This document shows, one piece after another, positions 26,133-34,553 of a stretch of 64,000 bases of DNA (position 1 is the stretch's first letter; the number at the start of each line of letters is the position of its first letter). The stretch comes from Chromobacterium amazonense. GTDB taxonomy: Bacteria > Pseudomonadota > Gammaproteobacteria > Burkholderiales > Chromobacteriaceae. The translations under genes and the position numbers were made by a program. Below the pieces are notes generated by a model. The model saw only the letters and a list, made by a program, of their open reading frames with translations, was not told where the DNA came from and did no database searches. The stretch lies in NCBI RefSeq assembly GCF_001855565.1, contig NZ_MKCR01000004.1, positions 62,001 through 126,000 of the forward strand. The letters are read 5' to 3'.

Positions 26133-27053
26133 TCAGTAGCGGATCTTCGGATCGAGCAGGGCGTATGCCAGGTCGACGAGGAGGTTGAACACCACGGTGA
26201 TCACCGTCACCAGCACCACCAGGCCCAGCACCAGCGTGTAATCGCGGTTGGACGCGCCGTTGACGATCAGCTTGCCCAGGCCAGGCAGCGAGAAGATGGA
26301 CTCGGTCACCACGGCGGAGGTGACGGAGGAGATGGCCAGCGGCCCCAGCAGCGTCACCACCGGCATCAGCGCCGGCTTCAGCGCGTGGCGCAGCACGATG
26401 GTGCGCAGCGGCAGGCCCTTGGCGCGGGCGGTGCGGATGAAGTTGCTGTTCATCACCTCGATCAGGCTGCCGCGCATCACGCGGCCGATGGTGGCCACGT
26501 TGATGAACACCAGCAAGGCCACCGGCAACACCATGTAGGAAATGGCGAAATCATCCCAGCCGCCGGACGGCAGCCAGTGCAGCAGCATCGAGAAGATCAG
26601 CACCAGCACCGGGCCGATGATGAAAGACGGGAAGGCGCTGCCCATATTGCCGACCAGCATCACCAGATAGTCAATGACGCTGTTCTGGCGCAAGGCGGCG
26701 ATGGTGCCGAGCAGCACGCCTATCACCAGCGAAATCAGGATGGCGCTGCCGCCGATGGCGGCGGAAACCGGCAGCGCGTGCGCCACCAGATCGTTGACGC
26801 TCCAGTCCGCATAGCGGAAGGACGCGCCCAGATCGCCATGCAGCAGGCTGTTCAGGTAATACAGATATTGCTTCCACAAGGGCAAGTCCAGATGGTACTT
26901 GGCCTGCAGATTGGCCAGCACTTCCGGCGACACCTTGCGTTCGCCGTCGAAAGGACCGCCAGGGGTCAAGTGCAGCAACAGGTAACAGACCGTCGTAACG
27001 GCCCAGACGGTTGGTATCGTCACCAACACGCGGCGAAGAGTGTAAGACCACAT
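26133..27053 (-). CDS. oppB: Oligopeptide ABC transporter permease OppB
   Basis: 306 residues from the ATG at 27053, the same length as E. coli OppB; the longer frame upstream is not supported. The N-terminus MWSYTLRRVLVTIPTVWAVT begins the first membrane segment, followed by TPGGPFDGER. The EAA-like loop reads NFIRTARAKGLPLRTIVLRH, and the tail LVDLAYALLDPKIRY is typical of the family. With OppC it forms the membrane channel for peptides delivered by OppA. Confidence 0.93.
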   Translation of the reverse strand: MWSYTLRRVLVTIPTVWAVTTVCYLLLHLTPGGPFDGERKVSPEVLANLQAKYHLDLPLWKQYLYYLNSLLHGDLGASFRYADWSVNDLVAHALPVSAAIGGSAILISLVIGVLLGTIAALRQNSVIDYLVMLVGNMGSAFPSFIIGPVLVLIFSMLLHWLPSGGWDDFAISYMVLPVALLVFINVATIGRVMRGSLIEVMNSNFIRTARAKGLPLRTIVLRHALKPALMPVVTLLGPLAISSVTSAVVTESIFSLPGLGKLIVNGASNRDYTLVLGLVVLVTVITVVFNLLVDLAYALLDPKIRY

Positions 27054-27133
27054 CGCATGAAACTCCCGTTCGCCCCGCTTCGGCGGCAGGCGGGCGCCGG
27101 CCGCTCGCCCGGGGCGAGAACACCACAATCATC

Positions 27134-27162
27134 GGCCGGTTGCCCTTGCGGGACAACCGGCC
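27134..27162 (-). promoter_or_regulatory. Hairpin between oppA and oppB
   Basis: GGCCGGTTG / CAACCGGCC 9-bp perfect stem in the 140-bp gap between oppA and oppB. It has no U-run. In many binding-protein transporter operons such a structure stabilises the 5' binding-protein message or attenuates downstream genes, giving more OppA than permease; that role is inference here. Confidence 0.5.
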
Positions 27163-27193
27163 TCGTCACGCGGAACTTCCCGCGCGGAATCGC

Positions 27194-28810
27194 TTAGTGC
27201 TGAATGATGTACAGGTACTTGCTGCGATAGCGGTCAGCCGTGTTCTTCAGCGAGTAGCCACCGACATAAGGCTTGACCAGACGCGGCAAGGTGTACTGCA
27301 GCACCGGGATCATCGGGTAGTCTTCCATCACCAGCTTGGTGGCTTGGGTCAACAACTCGGTGCGCTTGGCGGCATCGGTGGTCTCGTTGCCCTGCTGGAT
27401 CAGCGCGTCAGCCTTCTTGTTGCAGTTGAAGTTGTCGTTCTGGGTGTTGCCGCACTGGATCAGCGCCAGGAAAGTGGTGGCGTCGTTGTAGTCGGCCAGC
27501 CAGCCGTTGCGGGCGATCTGGTAATCGCCGTCATGGCGCTTCTTCAGGAATACCTTGAACTCGGTGTTGTCCATAGCGGTATTCAGGCCCAGCTTGGTCT
27601 TCCACTCCGAAGCCACAAAGATGGCCATCTTCTTGTGGTAGTCGCTGGTATTGTAAGAGAGCTTGATGGTGGTGCCCGGCTTCACGCCGGCCTGGGCCAG
27701 CAGCTTCTTGGCCTCTTCCACGCGCTTGGCCATCGGCCATTTCACCCAATCGTAGGTGGACGGCTTGGCGCCGTGCACGCCGTTGACCATCACGCTATAG
27801 GCCGGCACCTGGCCGTCGGCAGTGATCTTGGCGGCCAAGAGGTCGCGGTCCAGCACCATGGACAGCGCCTTGCGCACGCGCACGTCCTTCATCAGCGGGT
27901 CTTTATGGTTCAGGCTGTAGTAGCGCAGGCCCAGAATGGTGTTGTTCTTCAGATCCTTGGGCATTTCGCTCTTCAGCTTGGCGAAGGAGCCGGGCGGAAT
28001 CTCATAAGTCATGTCGGTCTGGCCGGACAGATACAGCTTGTTGTCGGCGTTCTGGTCTTCGATCGGCAGGAAGCTGACCTTGGTCAGCTGGACGTTCTTG
28101 GCGTCCCAGTACTGCGTGTTCTTCTCGATCACGACTTTGCTGTTGACCTGCCAGTCTTTCAGCACGAACGGGCCGTTGGACACCATCTTGCCCGGCTTGG
28201 TCCAGTCCTTGCCATACTTGTCGATCACGGCCTTGGGTGCCGGGCCGAGCTGGGCGTTGGACATCAGTTCCGGCAGGTAGGACACCGGGAAGGCGGTCTT
28301 CACTTCCAGCGTGTACTTGTCCAAGGCCTTGACGCCGATGGCGGTATTCGGCTTCTTGCCGGCCACGATATCCGGGCCGTTTTCAAAGAAAATGCCGAAG
28401 GTGCCGGCATACGGGGCGGCCAGCTTGGGGTCGACCAGGCGGCGGATGCCGTAGACGAAGTCGTCTGCGGTCACGGGGCTGCCGTCGGACCACTTGGCGG
28501 TTTTGCGCAGGTGGAATACCCAGGTGGTCGGGTTGGTCTGTTTCCAGGATTCGGCCACGCCCGGCAGCAGCTTGCCTTCGTTGTCGGTGGCGGTCAGGCC
28601 TTCGAACAGGTCATGGGTAATGATGTTGGCGGGCACGCCTTCCACCACCATAGGGTCCAGCGATTCCGGCTCGGAACCGTTGGAGCGCACCAGCTCCTGT
28701 TTAGCGGCCAGTTTGACGCCGGCCGGCACATTGGCGGCCAGCACGGAACTGGAAACCAGGGCCAGCGCGACAGCGGCGGCGATCCCCTGCAGCGATTGCT
28801 TGTTAGTCAT
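27194..28810 (-). CDS. oppA: Oligopeptide-binding periplasmic protein OppA
   Basis: 538 residues. Signal peptide [25 protein letters not shown], with cleavage likely before ANVPAG. The SBP_bac_5 fold starts with ELVRSNGSEPESLDPMVVEG and includes NPTTWVFHLRKTAKWSDGSP VTADDFVYGIRRL, the standard family signature. No lipobox cysteine, so it is a soluble periplasmic receptor. AAGGAGAG precedes the ATG. It is the first gene of the opp operon and lies behind a candidate sigma70 promoter at 28895-28924. Confidence 0.94.
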   Translation of the reverse strand: MTNKQSLQGIAAAVALALVSSSVLAANVPAGVKLAAKQELVRSNGSEPESLDPMVVEGVPANIITHDLFEGLTATDNEGKLLPGVAESWKQTNPTTWVFHLRKTAKWSDGSPVTADDFVYGIRRLVDPKLAAPYAGTFGIFFENGPDIVAGKKPNTAIGVKALDKYTLEVKTAFPVSYLPELMSNAQLGPAPKAVIDKYGKDWTKPGKMVSNGPFVLKDWQVNSKVVIEKNTQYWDAKNVQLTKVSFLPIEDQNADNKLYLSGQTDMTYEIPPGSFAKLKSEMPKDLKNNTILGLRYYSLNHKDPLMKDVRVRKALSMVLDRDLLAAKITADGQVPAYSVMVNGVHGAKPSTYDWVKWPMAKRVEEAKKLLAQAGVKPGTTIKLSYNTSDYHKKMAIFVASEWKTKLGLNTAMDNTEFKVFLKKRHDGDYQIARNGWLADYNDATTFLALIQCGNTQNDNFNCNKKADALIQQGNETTDAAKRTELLTQATKLVMEDYPMIPVLQYTLPRLVKPYVGGYSLKNTADRYRSKYLYIIQH

Positions 28811-28894
28811 TTTCTACTCTCCTTGTTCTGTCTCGACACGTGAGCAACGGGTCGCGATTCTTTTTCACTCGATTGTATCCAGAGTGGATGGCTG

Positions 28895-28924
28895 ATTATG
28901 CGCCGAGGGTTTTGAATACTTCAA
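28895..28924 (-). promoter_or_regulatory. Candidate sigma70 promoter of oppABCDF
   Basis: On the minus strand TTGAAG (28919-28924), an 18-bp spacer, then CATAAT (28895-28900). A start near 28888 would give a leader of about 80 bases to oppA. A second possible -10, TACAAT, lies at 28872-28877. The rest of the 433-bp gap 28811-29243 is AT-rich and holds only the pyrC terminator; I see no gene in it. Confidence 0.5.
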
Positions 28925-29185
28925 GCCCTAAAGCGCGCGCAATTCCATTCATTTTCCTCAACATGCAAGATTTGTCCGACAATGGACTATTAGCGCAAAT
29001 CAATGGCTTGCTCATTTACTATTTTTTATACCCATCGCATTTTTGCATGCCAAATTCTGTGGCCTCAAATCAGCCAAACTCATGCCTGTCATGCCTCGCG
29101 CCAGGATGGCGCAGGCTTGGATCGACGTATGCTAATGCGCTTGAATCATCGAAAGAAGCATTTTCCGCAGCCGCTTCGCCTGAAA

Positions 29186-29212
29186 TGAAAAAAGCCGCTG
29201 AAAAGCGGCTTT
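29186..29212 (-). terminator. Intrinsic terminator of pyrC
   Basis: On the minus strand AAAGCCGCT, loop, AGCGGCTTT followed by a T-rich run (TTTTTTCATT). It lies about 30 bp after the pyrC stop. Confidence 0.85.
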
Positions 29213-29243
29213 ACCATCAATTTTTCTCAACACTGACGGTGTT

Positions 29244-30278
29244 TTACAGTTTCATGCGCCAGCCCACGCTGTCGCCGGCCCGCAGCGGCACGAGGACATC
29301 GCCGGGATACGGCAGTTCGGCCGGCACCGTCCAGCTTTCCTTGACCAGCATGATGCGGTCCGCGTTGGCGGACAGGCCGTAGAATGCCGGGCCATTCAGA
29401 CTGGCGAAGGCCTCCAGCTTGTCCAGCGCGCCGGCGGCCTCGAAGGCCTCGGCGTACAGCTCGATCGCGGCATGGGCGGTATACATGCCGGCGCAGCCGC
29501 AAGCGGACTCCTTGGCGCCCTTGGCGTGCGGCGCGCTGTCGGTGCCGAGGAAGAACTTGGCCGAGCCGGACGTGGCCGCCTTAACCAGCGCCTGGCGGTG
29601 CAATTCGCGCTTGAGCACCGGCAGGCAGTAATGATGCGGCCGGATGCCGCCGACGAACAGCGCGTTGCGGTTCATCAGCAGATGGTGGGCGGTGATGGTG
29701 GCGGCGATGTTGTCCGGCGCGGCGGCGACGAACTCGGCGGCCTCGCGCGTGGTGATGTGCTCGAACACCACCTTCAAATTCGGCAGCTTGGCCAGCAGCG
29801 GTTTCATCACCCTTTCGATGAACACCGCCTCGCGGTCGAACACGTCAATGTCGGCGTCGGTGACTTCGCCGTGCACCAAGAGCGGCATGCCCATTTCCGC
29901 CATCGCCTGCAGCGCCGGCATGGCATGGGCGATGTCGGTAACGCCATGATCGGAGTTGGTGGTGGCGCCGGCCGGGTACAGCTTGACGCCGTGGACGAAA
30001 CCGCTGGCCTTGGCCTTGCGGATCTCCTCGGCGCGGGTCTTGTCGGTCAGGTACAGCGTCATCAGCGGCTCGAAGGCGCTGCCGGCCGGACGCGCGGCCA
30101 AAATCCGCTCGCGGTAGGCCGCGGCGGCTTCGACAGTGGTGACCGGCGGCTTCAGATTAGGCATCACGATGGCGCGGCCCATCTGGCGACAGGTATCGGG
30201 CAACACGGCGGCCAGCGCGGCGTCGTCGCGCAGGTGCAGGTGCCAGTCGTCGGGGCGGATCAGGGTCAGTGTCTGCAT
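29244..30278 (-). CDS. pyrC: Dihydroorotase
   Basis: 344-residue zinc amidohydrolase of the short class I PyrC type, cyclising carbamoyl-aspartate to dihydroorotate in pyrimidine synthesis. The metal site [10 protein letters not shown] is near residue 11. [10 protein letters not shown] and [20 protein letters not shown] carry the carbamylated lysine region, and [14 protein letters not shown] and [15 protein letters not shown] give the later histidine and aspartate ligands. Full length. A hairpin separates it from the upstream TusA-like gene. Confidence 0.95.
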   Translation of the reverse strand: MQTLTLIRPDDWHLHLRDDAALAAVLPDTCRQMGRAIVMPNLKPPVTTVEAAAAYRERILAARPAGSAFEPLMTLYLTDKTRAEEIRKAKASGFVHGVKLYPAGATTNSDHGVTDIAHAMPALQAMAEMGMPLLVHGEVTDADIDVFDREAVFIERVMKPLLAKLPNLKVVFEHITTREAAEFVAAAPDNIAATITAHHLLMNRNALFVGGIRPHHYCLPVLKRELHRQALVKAATSGSAKFFLGTDSAPHAKGAKESACGCAGMYTAHAAIELYAEAFEAAGALDKLEAFASLNGPAFYGLSANADRIMLVKESWTVPAELPYPGDVLVPLRAGDSVGWRMKL

Positions 30279-30310
30279 GGTGGATCGCTTGCGTAACGGT
30301 GGATGAAACG

Positions 30311-30334
30311 ATGGCGACGGAAAACCGTCGCCAT
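30311..30334 (-). terminator. Perfect hairpin between the TusA-like gene and pyrC
   Basis: ATGGCGACGG-AAAA-CCGTCGCCAT, a 10-bp perfect stem four bases after the TusA-like stop. The sequence after it on the minus strand (CGTTTC) is only weakly T-rich, so termination may be partial. Confidence 0.55.
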
Positions 30335-30338
30335 GGGC

Positions 30339-30569
30339 TTATTTGCGGCGCAGCACCATTCGGAACTTGCCTTCTGCTGTCGTGGTCGACTCCATCAGGC
30401 CATTGCCGGTCTGGCGGCAGAAGGCCTCGAAATCCTTGGGCGCGCCCGGATCGGTGGCGATCACCTCCAGCACCGCGCCGCTGGCCATGTCCGCCAACGC
30501 CTTTTTGGCGCGCAAAATCGGCAAGGGGCAGTTCAAGCCGGAGAGGTCGATGTGTTTGTCGGGTGTCAT
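30339..30569 (-). CDS. TusA/SirA-like sulfur carrier protein
   Basis: 76 residues. The TusA-fold motif LSGLNCPLPILRAKKAL places the sulfur-carrying cysteine at residue 14 within CPLP, followed by the expected two-strand core (VLEVIATDPGAPKDFEAFCR). These proteins relay persulfide sulfur for tRNA thiolation or other sulfur transfer. No tRNA-thiolation partners are adjacent, so it could be TusA itself or one of its paralogues. It is upstream of pyrC on the same strand with a hairpin between. Confidence 0.85.
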   Translation of the reverse strand: MTPDKHIDLSGLNCPLPILRAKKALADMASGAVLEVIATDPGAPKDFEAFCRQTGNGLMESTTTAEGKFRMVLRRK

Positions 30570-30692
30570 GGGCCGGTGTCCTCAGCCATATCGGGTTACA
30601 ATGAGGGGAACATGGCGCGGCCGCGATGCGCGGCAAGCCGTGGCCGTATAGTTTACGCCAGTCGTCAAGCCTTACCCAAATCGGTCCGTATC

Positions 30693-31457
30693 ATGTGCAT
30701 CATCGCCTTCGCCTATAAAACGCCGGGCTTGGGCCAGCTGGTCTTGCTGGCCAACCGCGACGAATACTACGCCCGCCCCGCCGCGCCGCTGGATTGGTGG
30801 CCGGAATACCCCAACACGCTGGGCGGCCGCGACTTGCAGTCCGGCGGCAGCTGGCTGATGGTGGACGGCCGCAACCGCATCGCCGCCATCACCAACTTCC
30901 GCGACGGCTTCCCGCCCAAGGCGGAGCGTTCGCGCGGCGAGCTGGTGGAGCGCTTCGTCAGCGGCGACGACGATCCTTTCGCCTTCGCCGACTGGCTGCG
31001 GGCCGAGAGCCATCATTACGCGCCGTTCAATCTGCTGTTCGGCAGCAGCGCCGACCTGTTCTTCTTCCACAGCCCCAACAAGCAGATCGCCCGCGTCACG
31101 CCCGGCATCCACACGCTGTCCAACGCCACGCTGGACACGCCATGGTTCAAATGCCGACGGCTGGCGGAGTACCTGACCGAATTCGGCCGGCCGCCGACCG
31201 AAGACCAGGCCTATGCCGCGCTGGCCGATCCGACGCCGGGCGGGCCGGGTGAGTTGCCCAACACCCGCATCGGCATGGCGCTGGAAAAAACGCTGTCGCC
31301 CATCTTCATCCAGGGCCGCGACTACGGCACCCGCAGCTCCATGCTGCTGACCGTGAGCAACCGCGGCGATATCGGATTTTCCGAACGCAGCTGGGGCCTG
31401 GCCGGGCGCGAAACCGGCCGCCGCCACTACAACCTGCGCGCCGGCACGGCGCGCTGA
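30693..31457 (+). CDS. NRDE family protein (TANGO2-like)
   Basis: 254 residues. It starts with the family signature MCIIAFAYKTPGLGQLVLLA followed by NRDEYYARPAAPLDWWPE (the Asn-Arg-Asp-Glu motif), then GGSWLMVDGRNRIAAITNFR and SRGELVERF. The N-terminal cysteine at position 2 may become the catalytic N-terminus, as in related Ntn-like folds; this is inference. The biochemical role is unsettled (the human homologue is linked to heme and lipid handling). A CNP1-like gene follows after 14 bp, so the two are probably cotranscribed. Confidence 0.88.
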   Translation: MCIIAFAYKTPGLGQLVLLANRDEYYARPAAPLDWWPEYPNTLGGRDLQSGGSWLMVDGRNRIAAITNFRDGFPPKAERSRGELVERFVSGDDDPFAFADWLRAESHHYAPFNLLFGSSADLFFFHSPNKQIARVTPGIHTLSNATLDTPWFKCRRLAEYLTEFGRPPTEDQAYAALADPTPGGPGELPNTRIGMALEKTLSPIFIQGRDYGTRSSMLLTVSNRGDIGFSERSWGLAGRETGRRHYNLRAGTAR

Positions 31458-31471
31458 TCCGGAGCATTGCA

Positions 31472-31978
31472 TTGAAATTCCGTCATACCCTGCCGGCGCT
31501 GCTGGCGCTGTGCCTGAGCCTGACGGCGCAAGCCGAAGGCAAGCTGATCAAGAACAACAACTACGCCCTCGATGTGGACAAGCCGTGGGAGGAGCAAGCC
31601 TACTCGCTGCCGGCCTACCCGCAGGCGGCCGACTGGATAGAGGTGAAGCCAGACTGGCTGCAGAGCAACCGCTTCTTTGTCGACGGCAATACCTTGAGCG
31701 TGGGCCAGGACGGCGTGGTGCGCTTCATCAGCCGCGTCCTCAGCGGCAAGGTGGAGAACCTCAGCGTCGAGGGCATCCAGTGCAAGAGCAATCAATACCG
31801 TGCCTATGGCTTCGGCGACAGCGTCAACCAGCGCTGGATCGAGCCGATGCGCCCGCTGTGGCAGGACATCGTCTACAGCGACAAGCTGCGCCGCGAGCTG
31901 CGCACGCTGCTGTGCCCGTTTGGCAGCGCGCCGCGCGACGCCGCGCAGGCGGTGGAGTCGCTGCGCAAAGGCGGCTGA
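31472..31978 (+). CDS. CNP1-like periplasmic protein
   Basis: 168 residues, TTG start after CCGGAG. Signal peptide (MKFRHTLPALLALCLSLTAQA). The body has WEEQAYSLPAYPQAADWIEV, FFVDGNTLSVGQDGVVRFIS and GIQCKSNQYRAYGFGD, a pattern I associate with the CNP1-like family of small exported betaproteobacterial proteins. Two cysteines (in IQCKS and LLCPF) may pair. Function is unknown. It follows the NRDE gene by 14 bp. Confidence 0.7.
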   Translation: MKFRHTLPALLALCLSLTAQAEGKLIKNNNYALDVDKPWEEQAYSLPAYPQAADWIEVKPDWLQSNRFFVDGNTLSVGQDGVVRFISRVLSGKVENLSVEGIQCKSNQYRAYGFGDSVNQRWIEPMRPLWQDIVYSDKLRRELRTLLCPFGSAPRDAAQAVESLRKGG

Positions 31979-32046
31979 AGGCGGCTGCGGATAGCCGGAT
32001 GGATGTTCTAAGATAAAGCATCTGTCTTGCATTCGCGTAGGCGCCG

Positions 32047-32652
32047 ATGGATCAGCAAACTCTGCAGGAAAATCGCGAAAGGGAATGGGTCAGGCGGCTG
32101 TTTGAGCAGAAAGGCATCGCGCCCATTGATGTCAGATCGCTGAAGTGCCCGGCGCCCGATGTCGGCGTGGCGCTGTCAGACGGCCGCTTTCTGGCCATCG
32201 AGGTGACCGAGGTGCTGGCCGGCGAGCACGCCCGCCGCAATGCCCGCAAGAAGGAAGTTCAGCAGGCCCAGCAGGCCGCCGGCGGCATAGGCTCGATGTT
32301 CACCCGGCCGGCCAGCGCGCTGGACGTCGCCTGCCGCATAGAGGCCAAGGTGGGCAAGGACTACCATGTGCCGAACGGCCATCAGCTGCATCTGCTGCTG
32401 GCGGCCGGCACCTTCGAACACGGCGCGATGGCGTCCACCCTGCTGCTATACATCTCGATTCCGGAGTTGAACCAGCTGACCCACAGCATGCTGGCCCATT
32501 CGCGCTACCAGCACGTCTATTTGCATCTGCAGCGCGGCTGCGGCCTGTACGAATGGAACCGCCACGACCGCTGGCATGAGATCCACCCGCCCACGGCGCA
32601 TCAGGACGCTTACCTCAGCACGCAGCTATTGGGCCAGGAGGCTGGCAAATAG
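32047..32652 (+). CDS. Unknown protein, possible PD-(D/E)XK nuclease-like fold
   Basis: 201 residues, soluble, no signal peptide. I do not recognise the family. Residues about 33-57 read LKCPAPDVGVALSDGRFLAI then EVTEV. A PD dipeptide, a short hairpin and an E-x-T pattern resemble the PD-(D/E)XK nuclease core with Thr in place of the usual Lys, but this is only a pattern match. The middle is Gln/Ala-rich (EVQQAQQAAGGIGSMF), and the C-terminus is aromatic and histidine-rich (YEWNRHDRWHEIHPP). It has its own 68-bp upstream gap and converges on moaC. Confidence 0.55.
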   Translation: MDQQTLQENREREWVRRLFEQKGIAPIDVRSLKCPAPDVGVALSDGRFLAIEVTEVLAGEHARRNARKKEVQQAQQAAGGIGSMFTRPASALDVACRIEAKVGKDYHVPNGHQLHLLLAAGTFEHGAMASTLLLYISIPELNQLTHSMLAHSRYQHVYLHLQRGCGLYEWNRHDRWHEIHPPTAHQDAYLSTQLLGQEAGK

Positions 32653-32704
32653 CCTACCCGCCCAGCCGGTGCGCAGGCGCGGCCTCCGATTAAAGAAACA
32701 GCCC

Positions 32705-33184
32705 CTAGCCCTCCGCCCGCCAGCTGCCGCTCTTGCCGCCGTCTTTTTCCAGCAAGCGGATGCCGCTGATTTCCATGCCGCGGTCCACCGCCTTGCACAT
32801 GTCGTAGATGGTCAAGAGGCCTATATTGACGGCCGTAAGCGCCTCCATCTCCACCCCGGTCTGGCCATGGCATTCCGCCGTGACTTCGATGCGCACGGCC
32901 GACTCGCCGTCCAGCAGCTCGAACTCCACCGCCAGCCGCGTCAAGGCGATGGGGTGGCACAGCGGGATCAGGTCCCAGGTCTTCTTGGCCGCCATGATGG
33001 CGGCGACGCGGGCGATGCCGAGCACGTCTCCCTTCTTGTGGCCGCCGCTTTTCACCAGCGAGAACGTGGACGGCAACATGCGGATCATGCCCTCGGCCAC
33101 GGCGCGGCGCGCTGTGGCAGCCTTGCCGCCGACATCGACCATATGGGCCTGGCCGGCGGCGTCGAAATGGGTCAGTCGGGTCAT
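32705..33184 (-). CDS. moaC: Cyclic pyranopterin monophosphate synthase
   Basis: 159 residues, usual length. With MoaA it converts GTP to cyclic pyranopterin monophosphate, the first step of molybdenum cofactor synthesis. Signatures: [51 protein letters not shown] and [20 protein letters not shown], with the catalytic lysine in the [11 protein letters not shown] tail. I chose the ATG at 33184 over an upstream frame that runs through the repeat element. The stop codon lies inside ACAGCCCCTAG, which matches the end of the element at 3092-3355. Confidence 0.94.
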   Translation of the reverse strand: MTRLTHFDAAGQAHMVDVGGKAATARRAVAEGMIRMLPSTFSLVKSGGHKKGDVLGIARVAAIMAAKKTWDLIPLCHPIALTRLAVEFELLDGESAVRIEVTAECHGQTGVEMEALTAVNIGLLTIYDMCKAVDRGMEISGIRLLEKDGGKSGSWRAEG

Positions 33185-33209
33185 GGCGAACCTTTCGGGT
33201 AATACGTGA

Positions 33210-33326
33210 TTAGCCACGGAAGCGCACGGAAAGACACGGACAAAATCTGCCAAGGCTTTTTTAACAAGGCACGAGCCCGGTCGTCCAAGCGTCTAAGTTC
33301 CGTGTTCTTCCGTGGCAATGGCTAAT
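33210..33326. repeat. CACGGAA-type inverted repeat, copy 1
   Basis: Left arm TAGCCACGGAAGCGCACGGA then AAGACACGGA (33211-33240); right arm TCCGTGTTCTTCCGTGGC plus GGCTAA (33299-33326), inverted relative to the left. The arms contain tandem variants of CACGGAA at about 10-bp steps. A second copy lies at 53031-53133. It occupies the gap between moaC and the small membrane-protein gene. Confidence 0.7.
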
Positions 33327-33342
33327 TTGTTCAGGACTGCAT

Positions 33343-33525
33343 TCAACGCAGCAGGCGGAATATCAGCCAGAAACAGGCGACGATAAGCAGCAGGCCGGCG
33401 CTCCAGCGGACGATGGCCAGCACGCGGCGCAGATAGCGGCGGTCATGGGTCAGCGCGAAGCACAGCAGCGCCCAGCCTATCGCCAGTATCGTCGCCAGCA
33501 GCCACAGCCGCCAGAAGCCGAACAC
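33343..33525 (-). CDS. Small two-helix membrane protein after lpxC
   Basis: 60 residues: MFGFWRLWLLATILAIGWAL (first membrane helix), a charged loop THDRRYLRRVL, then WSAGLLLIVACFWLIFRLLR (second helix). It starts 3 bp after the lpxC stop, so it could be translated by coupling. No known domain. The close spacing and clean membrane pattern argue that it is real, but short hydrophobic frames can arise by chance. Confidence 0.5.
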   Translation of the reverse strand: MFGFWRLWLLATILAIGWALLCFALTHDRRYLRRVLAIVRWSAGLLLIVACFWLIFRLLR

Positions 33526-33528
33526 GGC

Positions 33529-34443
33529 TTAATCCTGCTGTGGCAGCTGGTGGAAGCTGGACGGCGCGTCCAGCGGATCGTCGAAGCTGACGAACTCCCA
33601 GGCCTCCGGCGTTTCCAGCAGCTTGCGCAGCAGTTTGTTGTTCATCGCATGGCCGGACTTGTGGCCGGAGAAGGCCGCGATCAGCGGATGGCCGACGATG
33701 TAGAGGTCGCCGATCGCATCCAGGATCTTGTGGCGGACGAACTCGTCCGGAAAACGCAGGCCCTCCGGATTCAGCACGTATTCGTCGTCGATCACGATGG
33801 CGTTGTCCAGGCTGCCGCCGCGGCCCAGGCCGTGGTTGCGCATGTATTCCACCTCGTGCATGAAGCCGAAAGTGCGGGCGCGGCTGATTTCGTCGCTATA
33901 CGAGTGACGGGCGAAATCCACCACCACGGTCTGCGGCGCGCGATTGAACGCCGGATGGTTGAACTCGATGGACAGGGTGATCTTGAAGCCGTCGTATGGG
34001 TCCAGACGGACCCATACGCCGCGGTCTTCCACCATCACGGTCTGTTTGACGCGGATGAAACGCTTTTTCTTGGGCTGCTCGACAATCCCGGCCGTCTGCA
34101 ACAGATACAGGAACGGCGCGGCGGAACCATCCATGATGGGAATTTCCGCCGCCGTCACTTCGACGACCAGGTTGTCGATGCCGAAACCCGCGAAGGCCGA
34201 CATCAGATGCTCGATCGTGCCGACACGCACGCCGGTGTCCGTCACCAGCGTGGAGGAGAGGCGCGTGTCGTTGACGAGCAATGGGTCCACCTTCACATCT
34301 ACCGGCTCGGGCAAGTCGGTGCGACGGAAGAGGATGCCGGTATCGGGCGGCGCCGGCAGCAGGGTGAGCTTCACCCGCTCGCCGGAATGCAGACCGACGC
34401 CCGTGGCGCTGATCGCTTGCTTCAGCGTGCGCTGCAAGATCAT
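33529..34443 (-). CDS. lpxC: UDP-3-O-acyl-N-acetylglucosamine deacetylase
   Basis: 304-residue zinc deacetylase, the committed step of lipid A synthesis. It opens [24 protein letters not shown]. Zinc ligands are in [13 protein letters not shown] and [15 protein letters not shown]; the substrate loop contains [13 protein letters not shown]. It has the standard position after ftsZ at the end of the dcw cluster. The 110-bp gap to ftsZ carries a candidate promoter. Confidence 0.96.
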   Translation of the reverse strand: MILQRTLKQAISATGVGLHSGERVKLTLLPAPPDTGILFRRTDLPEPVDVKVDPLLVNDTRLSSTLVTDTGVRVGTIEHLMSAFAGFGIDNLVVEVTAAEIPIMDGSAAPFLYLLQTAGIVEQPKKKRFIRVKQTVMVEDRGVWVRLDPYDGFKITLSIEFNHPAFNRAPQTVVVDFARHSYSDEISRARTFGFMHEVEYMRNHGLGRGGSLDNAIVIDDEYVLNPEGLRFPDEFVRHKILDAIGDLYIVGHPLIAAFSGHKSGHAMNNKLLRKLLETPEAWEFVSFDDPLDAPSSFHQLPQQD

Positions 34444-34553
34444 TTCAGGCTACTCAATCCAGACGGGAAAACCCGATTCTAGCATAGCGACTGCCTATGC
34501 TTTATTGATTGATTCGCTAGCATGAATAGCGTTTATCTATCCGCATCCCTCGC
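34444..34553 (-). promoter_or_regulatory. AT-rich ftsZ-lpxC spacer with candidate lpxC promoter
   Basis: On the minus strand an extended -10, TGCTAGAAT (34476-34484), lies about 33 bp before the lpxC start, with no strong -35. GCATAG...CTATGC forms a 6-bp inverted pair just upstream of it. This would let lpxC be expressed apart from ftsZ; inference only. Confidence 0.35.

Noticed and set aside
28840-29382. 180-codon plus-strand frame across the oppA-pyrC gap.
   Set aside because: It runs antisense into pyrC, has no ribosome site or recognisable motif, and includes the pyrC terminator.
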